64,000 bases of DNA from Paenibacillus etheri. GTDB lineage: Bacteria; Bacillota; Bacilli; Paenibacillales; Paenibacillaceae. Location: NCBI RefSeq assembly GCF_001012825.1, contig NZ_LCZJ02000018.1:124001-188000 (forward strand). Direction: 5' to 3'. Positions 1 to 6,236 of this stretch are shown one piece after another. Position numbers and translations under genes: made by a program. Numbering within the stretch: the first letter of the stretch is position 1; every line of letters starts with the position of its first letter. The notes below the pieces were generated by a model. That model was not told the origin of the DNA. It saw nothing but the letters and a program-made list of their open reading frames with translations, and searched no databases.

Positions 1-469
1 ACGCTTCATCAGCCGTTGAGTCGATCATTTTGCTATTTAGAGCTGACATAGACAGAACTACTTCCTTCCTGCCATCGGCAGGGTTGAAATCTTCAGGATA
101 TGGATTATCGATATGATAATCAGCAGTCTCAAAAGTTTTGGAAGGAATGAAAAAGTTATCATCTCTCCATATGTATTTCCCAAGAGCTTTATCGAATCGA
201 ATGTTATCCTCTGATGAAAATACATTTTCGTCATAGCTTACAGCAATCTTAGCAGAACGAAGCCCTTTGTGATCGGAGGGAATATTCGAAATCTTGACGC
301 TCACCATGACACTCTGGCCTGGGAGTAGGCTCGAATAATTGCTTATAACATCAACGGATAACTTCTTTGATATTGATGCTGATGTTGATGCTGTTACTAT
401 ACCTGTAAAGCTGGCAATCGACACGAGCAAAGTAAGCAGCGCTGCGGTTGTTTTTCTTAGAATACACAT
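1..469 (-). CDS. Secreted cohesin-like domain protein, C-terminus off the window
   Basis: The minus-strand frame stays open from an ATG at 469 to the left edge (156 codons seen), with a GGAGG ribosome site about 7 bases upstream. Residues 1-28 look like a signal peptide: Arg/Lys near the start, a Leu/Val/Ala/Ile-rich core, then Ala/Ser. The following stretch (LPGQSVMVSVKISNIP, then AKIAVSYDENVF) has the beta-sandwich pattern of cohesin-type domains, which mediate protein-protein contacts outside the cell. The rest of the protein, and so its catalytic or anchoring parts, is not visible. The fold call rests on pattern only; another Ig-like extracellular domain is possible. Confidence 0.6.
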   Translation of the reverse strand, partial: MCILRKTTAALLTLLVSIASFTGIVTASTSASISKKLSVDVISNYSSLLPGQSVMVSVKISNIPSDHKGLRSAKIAVSYDENVFSSEDNIRFDKALGKYIWRDDNFFIPSKTFETADYHIDNPYPEDFNPADGRKEVVLSMSALNSKMIDSTADEA

Positions 470-495
470 CTAATAAACCTCCATCCATATAATAA

Positions 496-519
496 CAGCC
501 GATATATATATATCGGCTG
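496..519. repeat. Perfect 24-bp palindrome with TA core
   Basis: CAGCCGATATA is followed directly by its reverse complement around a TATA core. It sits just upstream of the ribosome site of the leftmost minus-strand gene, so it could be an operator or a cruciform-forming site in that promoter. There is no long T run next to it, which argues against a terminator. The remaining sequence to about 669 shows no gene. Confidence 0.4.
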
Positions 520-669
520 CCTGGAGGGATTTGTAAATGCGCTAATTTCCAACTATAATCGCAAACAAGAAGATAAACATGTCGAAGCCCCAATGGCATA
601 AGCCAGAAACAAGAAGATTTCTCTCAGACTTATACCAAGCGTAAGTGAAAGGGACAAGCACCGAAAACA

Positions 670-902
670 ATGGATAAACTTGAACGTAATAAGCTGATTA
701 GAGATATTGACCGTACAGGCAATAAGCGAGATTATACTATTCTTATGACCCTACTCATGACTGGTATCAGGGTGTCAGAATTAGTGGTATGAGACCGCTC
801 AGACGTTGATGTAAGCGACCGTAAAGGCTCGTTGCTAGTTCGTTCTGGTAATGGCAATAAAGAACGTACACTACCACTCAACGTTGAAGCTAGACGAAAC
901 GT
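670..902 (+). pseudogene. Decayed tyrosine recombinase (phage/Xer-type integrase) remnant
   Basis: From the ATG at 670 the frame reads as the start of a tyrosine recombinase catalytic domain, including the MTGIRVSELV motif that carries the first catalytic arginine. A TGA at 790-792 interrupts it. The same frame then continues with GNKERTLPLN, the beta-hairpin strand with the catalytic lysine. The later HxxR, H and Y motifs are missing because homology ends near 900, where a transposase remnant begins. It is non-functional. It suggests that this AT-rich left region was once mobile DNA. Confidence 0.75.
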
Positions 903-1064
903 TTTTGGGGTACTTACAAGTCAGAAAGCTATTATCTTACAAAGTATGACACCTATGATGATGTCCTCACAGAGGTTAGTAAATATATTCACTACTACAA
1001 TAATTACCGCTACACAGAGTGTTTGGATGGCTTGTCACCTAACGAATACCGACGAGCTGCATAA
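903..1064 (+). pseudogene. IS3-family transposase (OrfB) C-terminal remnant
   Basis: Read in the frame that contains codon 918-920, the translation gives KSESYYLTKYDTYDDV, then YIHYYNNYRYTE and LSPNEYRRAA before a TAA at 1062-1064. This is the well-known C-terminal end of the IS150/IS3-group integrase-core transposase. The DDE residues and all N-terminal parts are absent. The preceding recombinase remnant abuts it without a gap, so an insertion or deletion joined the two. Confidence 0.8.
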
Positions 1065-1068
1065 CGAA

Positions 1069-1103
1069 GATACCTCAGCTCTGGCAATACGAACTGAGGT
1101 ATC
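1069..1103 (+). terminator. Stem-loop after the IS3 transposase remnant
   Basis: GATACCTCAG pairs perfectly with CTGAGGTATC across a 15-base loop. T-rich sequence follows about ten bases later. It may be the transposase terminator or a hairpin of the IS end. Confidence 0.5.
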
Positions 1104-1205
1104 TAAACTAACTATTTTTGTTTTTTACACTGTCCACTTGACAGGGAGCACTTCATTCATCAGTGTCTTTTTTGTTTATACTTTTCCACCAGAGGATTGT
1201 AATTT

Positions 1206-2948
1206 TTAAAGCAGCTTAATCAGCTCTTCGAGCTCATCAACCATACCTTTTGCAAGTTCAAAATTATTGTCTTTTAAAGCCAATTCTATTTTCGTTTCAA
1301 CTGCTTTTTTATTTTGTTCATTTTCTAAATAGTCTTTATCAAAATGACTGGCATAAATCATCTTTCTGAATTTTCGCATACTCATTTTTCTAATCGTCTT
1401 ATCGTCAATGATTAATACATAATCCATACCATTTACTACAGAATAGAAATCATGAGAAATCATGAGAATCGCACCTTTATAGTCTTCAATGGCTTTCTCC
1501 AGTGCGATTTGTGTATAGGTGTCTAAATGGCTTGTCGGTTCATCAAGAAGCAATAAGTTTGCTTTGCTAGCAGAAACTTTAGCCAATTGCAGTATATTTT
1601 TTTCTCCACCAGATAAAGATTCTATCTTTTGATTAAGAATTTCTCCTTCAAAGCCATAGTTTGAAAGATGTGCTCTAATCTCGTCATAAGTTGCAAACCC
1701 AGCATCGATGAAGTCTTCTAGTAGGGTATTAGAATCCTTAAGCACTTCGTCTTGAAGCTGAGAAAGATAAGCCACTTTAATATCAGCATTTATTTCAATT
1801 GAATCATGATTATTTTTAAAGATATCTCGGAGTAAAGTCGTTTTCCCGGTACCGTTTGGACCGATAAGGGCTACTTTATCTGTAGGTTTCATCTCAAAGC
1901 TAACATTTTCTAAAATCAACTCATCAAAGGAAACACTATAATTATCCACATTTAAAACAATGATGTCTTCTTCAATTTCATTGTCCACACTAAAACTGAT
2001 TTTCGGTTGCTTAATATCAACGAATGGCGCTTTAATTTTTCGCGCTTCCAATCTTTCTTGAAACTTAACCCTAGCTTTTAACGCTCTCCCTCTAGATGCT
2101 TCTGAATTATAGGTTGCGATCGCTCTAAGATTATCAATAATGTTATCGTATCTCTCAATTTCTTCTTGTTCAGCGACTGCGATTTCTTGTAACTCAATTT
2201 TCGTCTGAAGTAATGAGAAGTTATACTCAATATATCGCCCATCGAACTCTTGGATCTCCATGTTTTCAAGGTGTATAATTTTGTTAAAACAATGATTCAA
2301 TAGATAACGGTTATGCGTAACAACTAGCAATATTCCTTTGTGAGCATTAATAAGATTTTTAAGTGCATTTAGGTTTTCAAAATCTAAAAATACATCGGGC
2401 TCATCCATAATCATTAAGTCTGGACTAGTCAGCATTTCCTTCATCACTTGAATAAGCTTGAATTCCCCACCACTTAGGTCGGATACCCTAGCATCTTTTA
2501 GCTTCAAAAGGTTGGCTAAATTTAGTTTCTTATTAATATTGCTTTCAAAATCATTTCCATCCATTAAATCAAAGGCATCTAGAGCTAATTGATACTTTTC
2601 AAGTAATGAATCAATATCTGATGATGTTTCCATTTCAGTGAGAATAGCTGTTATTTCATTTTGTATCTTAATAAATTCTTCTCCTATATATTCAAAAACG
2701 GTTGTTTCTTTAGAGTTGTCTAGTTGCGAAAACTGACTTACATACCCAATTTTGCAGGTTGGGTCAATTTCTAGCTTGCCTTCGAACAAATATTTTTCTG
2801 GATCCATCAGTATATCGATCAGTGTACTTTTACCACTGCCACTTGTTCCTATAAAAGCGCAATGTTGTGCTTCTTCAAGCGTAAATGAAATGTTTTTATA
2901 TAGTTCTTTTTGCGGGAATGCGAAGGATAAGTTATCAACTTTTATCAT
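1206..2948 (-). CDS. ABC-F family ATPase (two ATP-binding cassettes, no membrane domain)
   Basis: The 580-aa protein has two ABC cassettes in tandem and no membrane segments, the ABC-F layout. Cassette 1 has Walker A GTSGSGKS (residues 34-41) and an LSGGE signature, and its Walker B ends MDEPDVFLD. Cassette 2 has GPNGTGKTT, LSGGEK and LLLDEPTSHLD. The charged linker between them is the part that reaches into the ribosomal E/P site in characterised ABC-F proteins. Members act as translation factors or protect ribosomes from antibiotics (Lsa, Vga, Msr types); which of these applies cannot be decided here. The ATG is preceded by AAAGGT. It lies in AT-rich accessory DNA beside mobile-element remains, which fits an acquired resistance-type gene, but that is inference. 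The last 35 residues form a charged helix. Confidence 0.85.
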   Translation of the reverse strand: MIKVDNLSFAFPQKELYKNISFTLEEAQHCAFIGTSGSGKSTLIDILMDPEKYLFEGKLEIDPTCKIGYVSQFSQLDNSKETTVFEYIGEEFIKIQNEITAILTEMETSSDIDSLLEKYQLALDAFDLMDGNDFESNINKKLNLANLLKLKDARVSDLSGGEFKLIQVMKEMLTSPDLMIMDEPDVFLDFENLNALKNLINAHKGILLVVTHNRYLLNHCFNKIIHLENMEIQEFDGRYIEYNFSLLQTKIELQEIAVAEQEEIERYDNIIDNLRAIATYNSEASRGRALKARVKFQERLEARKIKAPFVDIKQPKISFSVDNEIEEDIIVLNVDNYSVSFDELILENVSFEMKPTDKVALIGPNGTGKTTLLRDIFKNNHDSIEINADIKVAYLSQLQDEVLKDSNTLLEDFIDAGFATYDEIRAHLSNYGFEGEILNQKIESLSGGEKNILQLAKVSASKANLLLLDEPTSHLDTYTQIALEKAIEDYKGAILMISHDFYSVVNGMDYVLIIDDKTIRKMSMRKFRKMIYASHFDKDYLENEQNKKAVETKIELALKDNNFELAKGMVDELEELIKLL

Positions 2949-3447
2949 AGTATTACCTTTCTTTATAACTAAATTAGTGAATATGAATTGAAGGATTGAA
3001 GATCATAGATTTTGAGTTTACCGTTGATAGAGTAACATTGTTTACAACTAACATCAATCATTTCGAATTAAAGGTGTCAAAATCATCTGATAATACATTA
3101 TTCACAGACCAATAAATTTTAGTCGTAAAACCTATAAATACCTAATGGGATGGGAAAAGTATATGGTTTGAATTATAGTTAAATCCTTACGTCTCTAGGC
3201 GGCATCATCGACTCCATGAGCCATGATAAAGAAGTGTTTATTATGACTGATTTTGAATGGCGGATTTTTAATTTAAAAGTTAATTCATATATTGTGGGTT
3301 AGCTTCTTTGTTCTTTAATCCATTTCAGACTCAAAAATTTCTTACTATCATATTTGTTATGGTAAAATATTCATAGACTATCTTTGGTTTATGTTTATAA
3401 GAACAGAGTCTTATAAAGTGATGAATTTGAAAGTGGGAGAATAGTTT
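2949..3447. other. AT-rich intergenic region with one short unassigned open frame
   Basis: This is the divergent spacer between the ABC-F gene and the RNA ligase gene, so it must hold both promoters. No attenuator or leader peptide was recognised upstream of the ABC-F gene. On the plus strand 3183-3302 is open for 39 codons (containing GGIIDSMSHDKEVFIMTD) but has no start signal. It may be a gene fragment; I do not recognise it. Confidence 0.4.
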
Positions 3448-4224
3448 ATGGATTTAAAGAAAATTAATTCTTTAACAAAGTACCCAAGCATTCTTACATA
3501 TCATCAATTAGGTGAACGAGGTCGGTTAAATGATGTTTTAACGGAGTCAAGAGGCTTCGCAGAATTAGACGATGTTTTTGTTTACGAAAAAGTAGATGGT
3601 GAAAATTCAAGGATCATTTTATTAAAAAATGATGATAACGAAGTTGATTATCTAATTGGTTCCAGAGAAGAATTGTTATATGCAAAAGGAGACAGAATCG
3701 GTAATCCTTATGGGAACATTGCGGAATTTCTTAAACCGTTAGCAGAAAAAGTAATTGCTGATATCTTCCCTAAGGGTGACTGGGCATTAACCGTAATTTA
3801 TCAGGAATCTTATGGAGGGAAAACTAAAGCATCCAAGAACTATTCTGAAAGAAAAACTCAAGGTTATCGTGTATTTGATGTGTTCTCCTTGGATAAGGAT
3901 GAATTATATAGACTTCTTGAGTTATCGCAGGAGAAAATTGCGGTGTGGCGTGATCACGGAAATCAACCATTTTATGATGAAATTGAGAAGAAAAAATTTA
4001 TTGAAAGCATGGATTTGCAGTCCGCACCACTTCTTGAAACCATAAAGGGTTCCGACTTTCCAACTTCTCTTGAGAGTACATATTCTTATTTAAAAAGATT
4101 CGAAAATACTCAAGTAGGAATCGACTCAACAGGCAAATCAGAAGGAATCATTGTTAGAACAACTGATCGTAAACAAATTAGAAAAATACGGTTTGAAGAT
4201 TATGAAAGATTGTTTAGAAAGTAA
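3448..4224 (+). CDS. ATP-dependent RNA ligase-like nucleotidyltransferase
   Basis: The 258-aa protein carries the covalent nucleotidyltransferase motifs of RNA/DNA ligases. Motif I is EKVDGE with Lys48 as the predicted AMP-accepting nucleophile, motif IV is EGIIVR (232-237), and motif V is KIRF near the C-terminus (from residue 246). Size and motif set fit the small RNA ligase family proteins of bacteria and phages rather than NAD-dependent DNA ligase. It would seal RNA nicks or breaks using ATP. A GGGAG ribosome site lies before the ATG. Its partner 40 bases downstream is a cyclic-phosphate-processing receiver-like protein, so the pair looks like an RNA repair cassette. Codon use is AT-rich like its neighbours. 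Ligase chemistry is well supported; the natural RNA target is unknown. Confidence 0.8.
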   Translation: MDLKKINSLTKYPSILTYHQLGERGRLNDVLTESRGFAELDDVFVYEKVDGENSRIILLKNDDNEVDYLIGSREELLYAKGDRIGNPYGNIAEFLKPLAEKVIADIFPKGDWALTVIYQESYGGKTKASKNYSERKTQGYRVFDVFSLDKDELYRLLELSQEKIAVWRDHGNQPFYDEIEKKKFIESMDLQSAPLLETIKGSDFPTSLESTYSYLKRFENTQVGIDSTGKSEGIIVRTTDRKQIRKIRFEDYERLFRK

Positions 4225-4263
4225 TAGGGAAAATAAACTTTTTGTCAAAAATTGAGGTTCGAT

Positions 4264-4575
4264 ATGATAAATGTTTATCTTGATGACTTACGAGACTGTC
4301 CAGAAGGGTTTACCTTGGCAAGAACATTTGAAGACGCTGTTAAACTTTTCGAAAATAATGAAGTAAATATCCGTACTCTTGATCATGATTTAGGTGAAGA
4401 CGCCGAGGGATTTGAACTAAAGAATGGGTATGATTTTGTGAAATGCTTTTGTGAGCATGGTTTAAGGGCGAATAAGATTTATCATCATACTGATAATCCT
4501 GTAGGTAGAAGAAATATGTACGAGACCTTATTGGCTGCTCAACGCAGAGGTTTTATAAATGAAAATAGGATTTAA
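4264..4575 (+). CDS. Cyclic-phosphate-processing receiver-like (cREC) protein
   Basis: The 103-aa protein begins MINVYLDDLRDCPEG and has a second acidic motif LDHDLGED. This paired-acid, receiver-like pattern matches the family annotated as cyclic-phosphate processing receiver domain, predicted to act on 2',3'-cyclic phosphate RNA ends in repair systems. The ATG at 4264 is chosen because GAGG stands 6 bases before it; an upstream TTG at 4252 in the same frame overlaps that site. It follows the RNA ligase gene by 39 bases on the same strand. The likely division of labour is end-healing here and sealing by the ligase. That role is inferred from family knowledge and gene order, not shown by the sequence alone. 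Confidence 0.7.
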   Translation: MINVYLDDLRDCPEGFTLARTFEDAVKLFENNEVNIRTLDHDLGEDAEGFELKNGYDFVKCFCEHGLRANKIYHHTDNPVGRRNMYETLLAAQRRGFINENRI

Positions 4576-4592
4576 TCGGCAATCATCTTGTT

Positions 4593-4602
4593 ACGGTACC
4601 GT
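4593..4602. promoter_or_regulatory. ACGGTACCGT palindrome, candidate operator
   Basis: A perfect 10-bp palindrome lies in the spacer upstream of the DUF488 gene. The identical 10-mer recurs at 5930-5939 upstream of the hemerythrin-like gene. A shared regulator is possible but unproven. Confidence 0.3.
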
Positions 4603-4755
4603 GTTCTTTCCAGGCTGACTGTCCTTGGTAGGGAAATTTGTTCCATGGTATATTCAGTGTACTAAGAAATCGCTCTTTTGGAATAGCAGTCCGCACGTTC
4701 GATACAGCAATTGGACAACGGTCCGTTCCAGTAAAGATACCAGGAGGGATACTAA

Positions 4756-5151
4756 ATGTTGGAGCATTCCTGCCGGAAGTCAGTTGAGCACCCGTACTCT
4801 ATATGTCTGAAGCGGATTTATGAGCCGGCGGCTCCGGAGGACGGGTACCGGATACTGGTAGACAGGCTGTGGGCGCGCGGAATATCGAAACAGCAGGCAT
4901 CAATAGACGAATGGATGAAGGAGATTGCTCCAAGCCCGGAGCTGCGCAAATGGTTCGGCCACATGCCGGAGCGTTTTGCGGCTTTCAGTGACCGTTATAT
5001 TCGGGAACTGGAGGAAGATCCGGCGCGCGGGAGACTTGCAGCGACAATCAGTGAACGGGTGTTCAAACAGGATGTTACGCTGGTTTATGCTGCGAAGGAC
5101 CCAATACATAATCATGCGAACGTATTATATAAATGGCTGCTTTCCCGTTAA
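4756..5151 (+). CDS. DUF488 family protein (YeaO-like)
   Basis: The 131-aa protein contains the DUF488 hallmarks RILVDRLWARGISK and the later APSPELRKWFGH, followed by TLVYAAKDPIHNHANVL. The biochemical function of the family is not established. AGGAGGG at 4742-4748 fixes the ATG start. This is the first gene of the more GC-rich segment that holds the nitrate-respiration genes, and it is closed by its own strong terminator. Its first 17 residues are unlike the usual family start, so initiation slightly further in cannot be excluded. Confidence 0.8.
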   Translation: MLEHSCRKSVEHPYSICLKRIYEPAAPEDGYRILVDRLWARGISKQQASIDEWMKEIAPSPELRKWFGHMPERFAAFSDRYIRELEEDPARGRLAATISERVFKQDVTLVYAAKDPIHNHANVLYKWLLSR

Positions 5152-5213
5152 AAAGCACACAGACCTCCCCCAAATCGTTAAGGATATGGAAGGCGGCCCG
5201 TGTGCTTTTTTTT
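5151..5213 (+). terminator. Rho-independent terminator of the DUF488 gene
   Basis: AAAAGCACAC pairs with GTGTGCTTTT across a roughly 40-base loop, and the distal arm runs into a T tract. It begins at the stop codon. Confidence 0.75.
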
Positions 5214-5250
5214 AAAAAAAATTAAATGCTGGGTGAATAGATTCACAAAT

Positions 5251-5382
5251 CTAATTGTTGTTCAATTGGAGTGCCGGTCCGAAAAACTCGTAATGAATCT
5301 GCTCTTCTTTCATCCCGAGCCTAGGCAGTTCGCCAATCATCGCTTCCATTGTTGGGCGAATACATGCTGCAAGAATTACTGA
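5251..5382 (-). pseudogene. Flavohemoprotein / nitric oxide dioxygenase C-terminal remnant
   Basis: On the minus strand, 43 open codons end with MEAMIGELPRLGMKEEQI then HYEFFGPA and a TAG at 5251-5253. This matches the last segment of bacterial flavohemoproteins (Hmp), which ends in HYEFFGP. An in-frame TAA lies immediately upstream, and no globin or reductase sequence remains. Hmp detoxifies nitric oxide, so the relic sits fittingly beside a nitrate-respiration cluster. It is non-functional, and the reductase tail of a related protein is an alternative source. Confidence 0.65.
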
Positions 5383-5427
5383 TTAACAAAGCTGATTTGC
5401 GTGCCATCCTGCAAGCTAGAAATGAGG

Positions 5428-5847
5428 TCACGCCTCCTCAAACAGAAGACGTTCTTCATCCCGGCTATGAATCGCGTTCACAACCAGCAGCGCGTGGAAC
5501 TGGTGAAGCACCTCCGGCGTGAGGCCTTCTTCCGCCAGCAATGCTTTGACATCTTTTACTATAATCCGCAATAATTCATGATCACGTGTAAGCCGGAGAA
5601 CTGTGTCTTGCAGGTTAGGATTCTTCCCGGCCATTTCCTGGTAGAACCCGTCTTCCTCCGCGTCAGCATGGCTGATAATCCGTGTCTCCCAGTACTCAAT
5701 TAGATGTTCGGCAGCCTGACGCGCCACTTCGAATTCCTTGGCTTCCAGCAGTTCTTCCACTTCTTCGGTCTTGGCTACAGCGCCGGAGAGCCCGCCTTGA
5801 TGTATGGCATGGTGGGCATGCAACTGGCGTAGTGAGGGTCCTGGCAT
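5428..5847 (-). CDS. Hemerythrin-like (HHE) domain protein
   Basis: The 139-aa, largely helical protein has histidine/acid pairs spaced as in hemerythrin-like four-helix bundles: HAHHAIHQ near residue 10, then ISHADAEEDGF, RDHELLR and finally NAIHSRDEERLLF. Such proteins bind a non-heme di-iron centre and are linked to oxygen or nitric oxide handling and iron-sulfur repair. It is transcribed away from narG across a 389-bp spacer that holds several inverted repeats. A second hemerythrin-like gene lies after nreC, so two flank the nitrate reductase genes. The precise ligand is not deducible. Confidence 0.75.
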   Translation of the reverse strand: MPGPSLRQLHAHHAIHQGGLSGAVAKTEEVEELLEAKEFEVARQAAEHLIEYWETRIISHADAEEDGFYQEMAGKNPNLQDTVLRLTRDHELLRIIVKDVKALLAEEGLTPEVLHQFHALLVVNAIHSRDEERLLFEEA

Positions 5848-5927
5848 GTTGCTCCATCCTCCCGTTTTTCGAAAATATAAGATTTTATATGTTTCACATG
5901 ATAAATGATCCTTCTAATTTCTCGCTG

Positions 5928-5966
5928 AAACGGTACCGTCCTCCAAAAAGGACGGTAAAGCCGTTT
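5928..5966. promoter_or_regulatory. Two-tier hairpin in the hemerythrin/narG divergent spacer
   Basis: AAACGG-TA-CCGTCC pairs with GGACGG-TAAAG-CCGTTT, giving an inner 6-bp and an outer 6-bp stem. It overlaps the second ACGGTACCGT palindrome (5930-5939) and lies about 80 bases upstream of the minus-strand ATG. It could be an operator or a leader-RNA hairpin. There is no T run on the coding side. Confidence 0.4.
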
Positions 5967-6000
5967 CCACTTGCCAGTATAGCACACGAATTTACAGTGG

Positions 6001-6175
6001 AATTCCCGCTAAGGAGTTCCCCGGACCATAAAGAGGGAAGTCCCTTATGGAATTCCCTGCCTGCAAGATACCTGGCAAGAACACAGCTTTTCTCCTTAGT
6101 GGGAAAGGCTTTTTTCTTTTTATTCAGATCAAGGGAATTCCCGAGGTTCAATAGGTGTTTCCCTAATGGGAAGCA
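6001..6175. promoter_or_regulatory. narG upstream region with four TTCCC-N4-GGGAA-like inverted motifs
   Basis: Four related sites occur: TTCCCGCTAAGGAG (6003-6016), TCCCTTATGGAA (6040-6051), CTCCTTAGTGGGAA (6091-6104) and the perfect palindrome TTCCCTAATGGGAA (6159-6172). All share C-rich and G-rich half-sites around a 4-base AT-rich centre. NreC of staphylococci binds GGG-N4-CCC dyads, so these may be sites for the NreC encoded downstream, in a related but not identical form. No clear FNR site (TGTGA-N6-TCACA) was seen. Assignment to a regulator is inference. Confidence 0.45.
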
Positions 6176-6236
6176 CGGCCGGGTAGATCCATAATGGTAT
6201 TAATTGAATAAATTTTGAAAGGAGTGTTCTTGATCG

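Larger units (their letters stand above)
903..1150 (+). mobile_element. 3' end of a degraded IS3-family (IS150-like) insertion sequence
   Basis: The transposase tail is followed by a 10-bp stem-loop and then TGTCCACTTGACAGGGAGC at 1131-1149, which resembles the terminal sequence of IS150-group elements. No left end and no target duplication were found, so only the right part of the element survives. The exact outer boundary is uncertain by some tens of bases. Confidence 0.6.

Noticed and set aside
832-1209. 125-codon plus-strand open frame
   Set aside because: It starts within the recombinase relic and runs out of frame through the IS3 relic; only parts match real families.
2949-3190. Possible antibiotic-responsive attenuator before the ABC-F gene
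   Set aside because: No leader peptide with ribosome site or alternating hairpins could be found.
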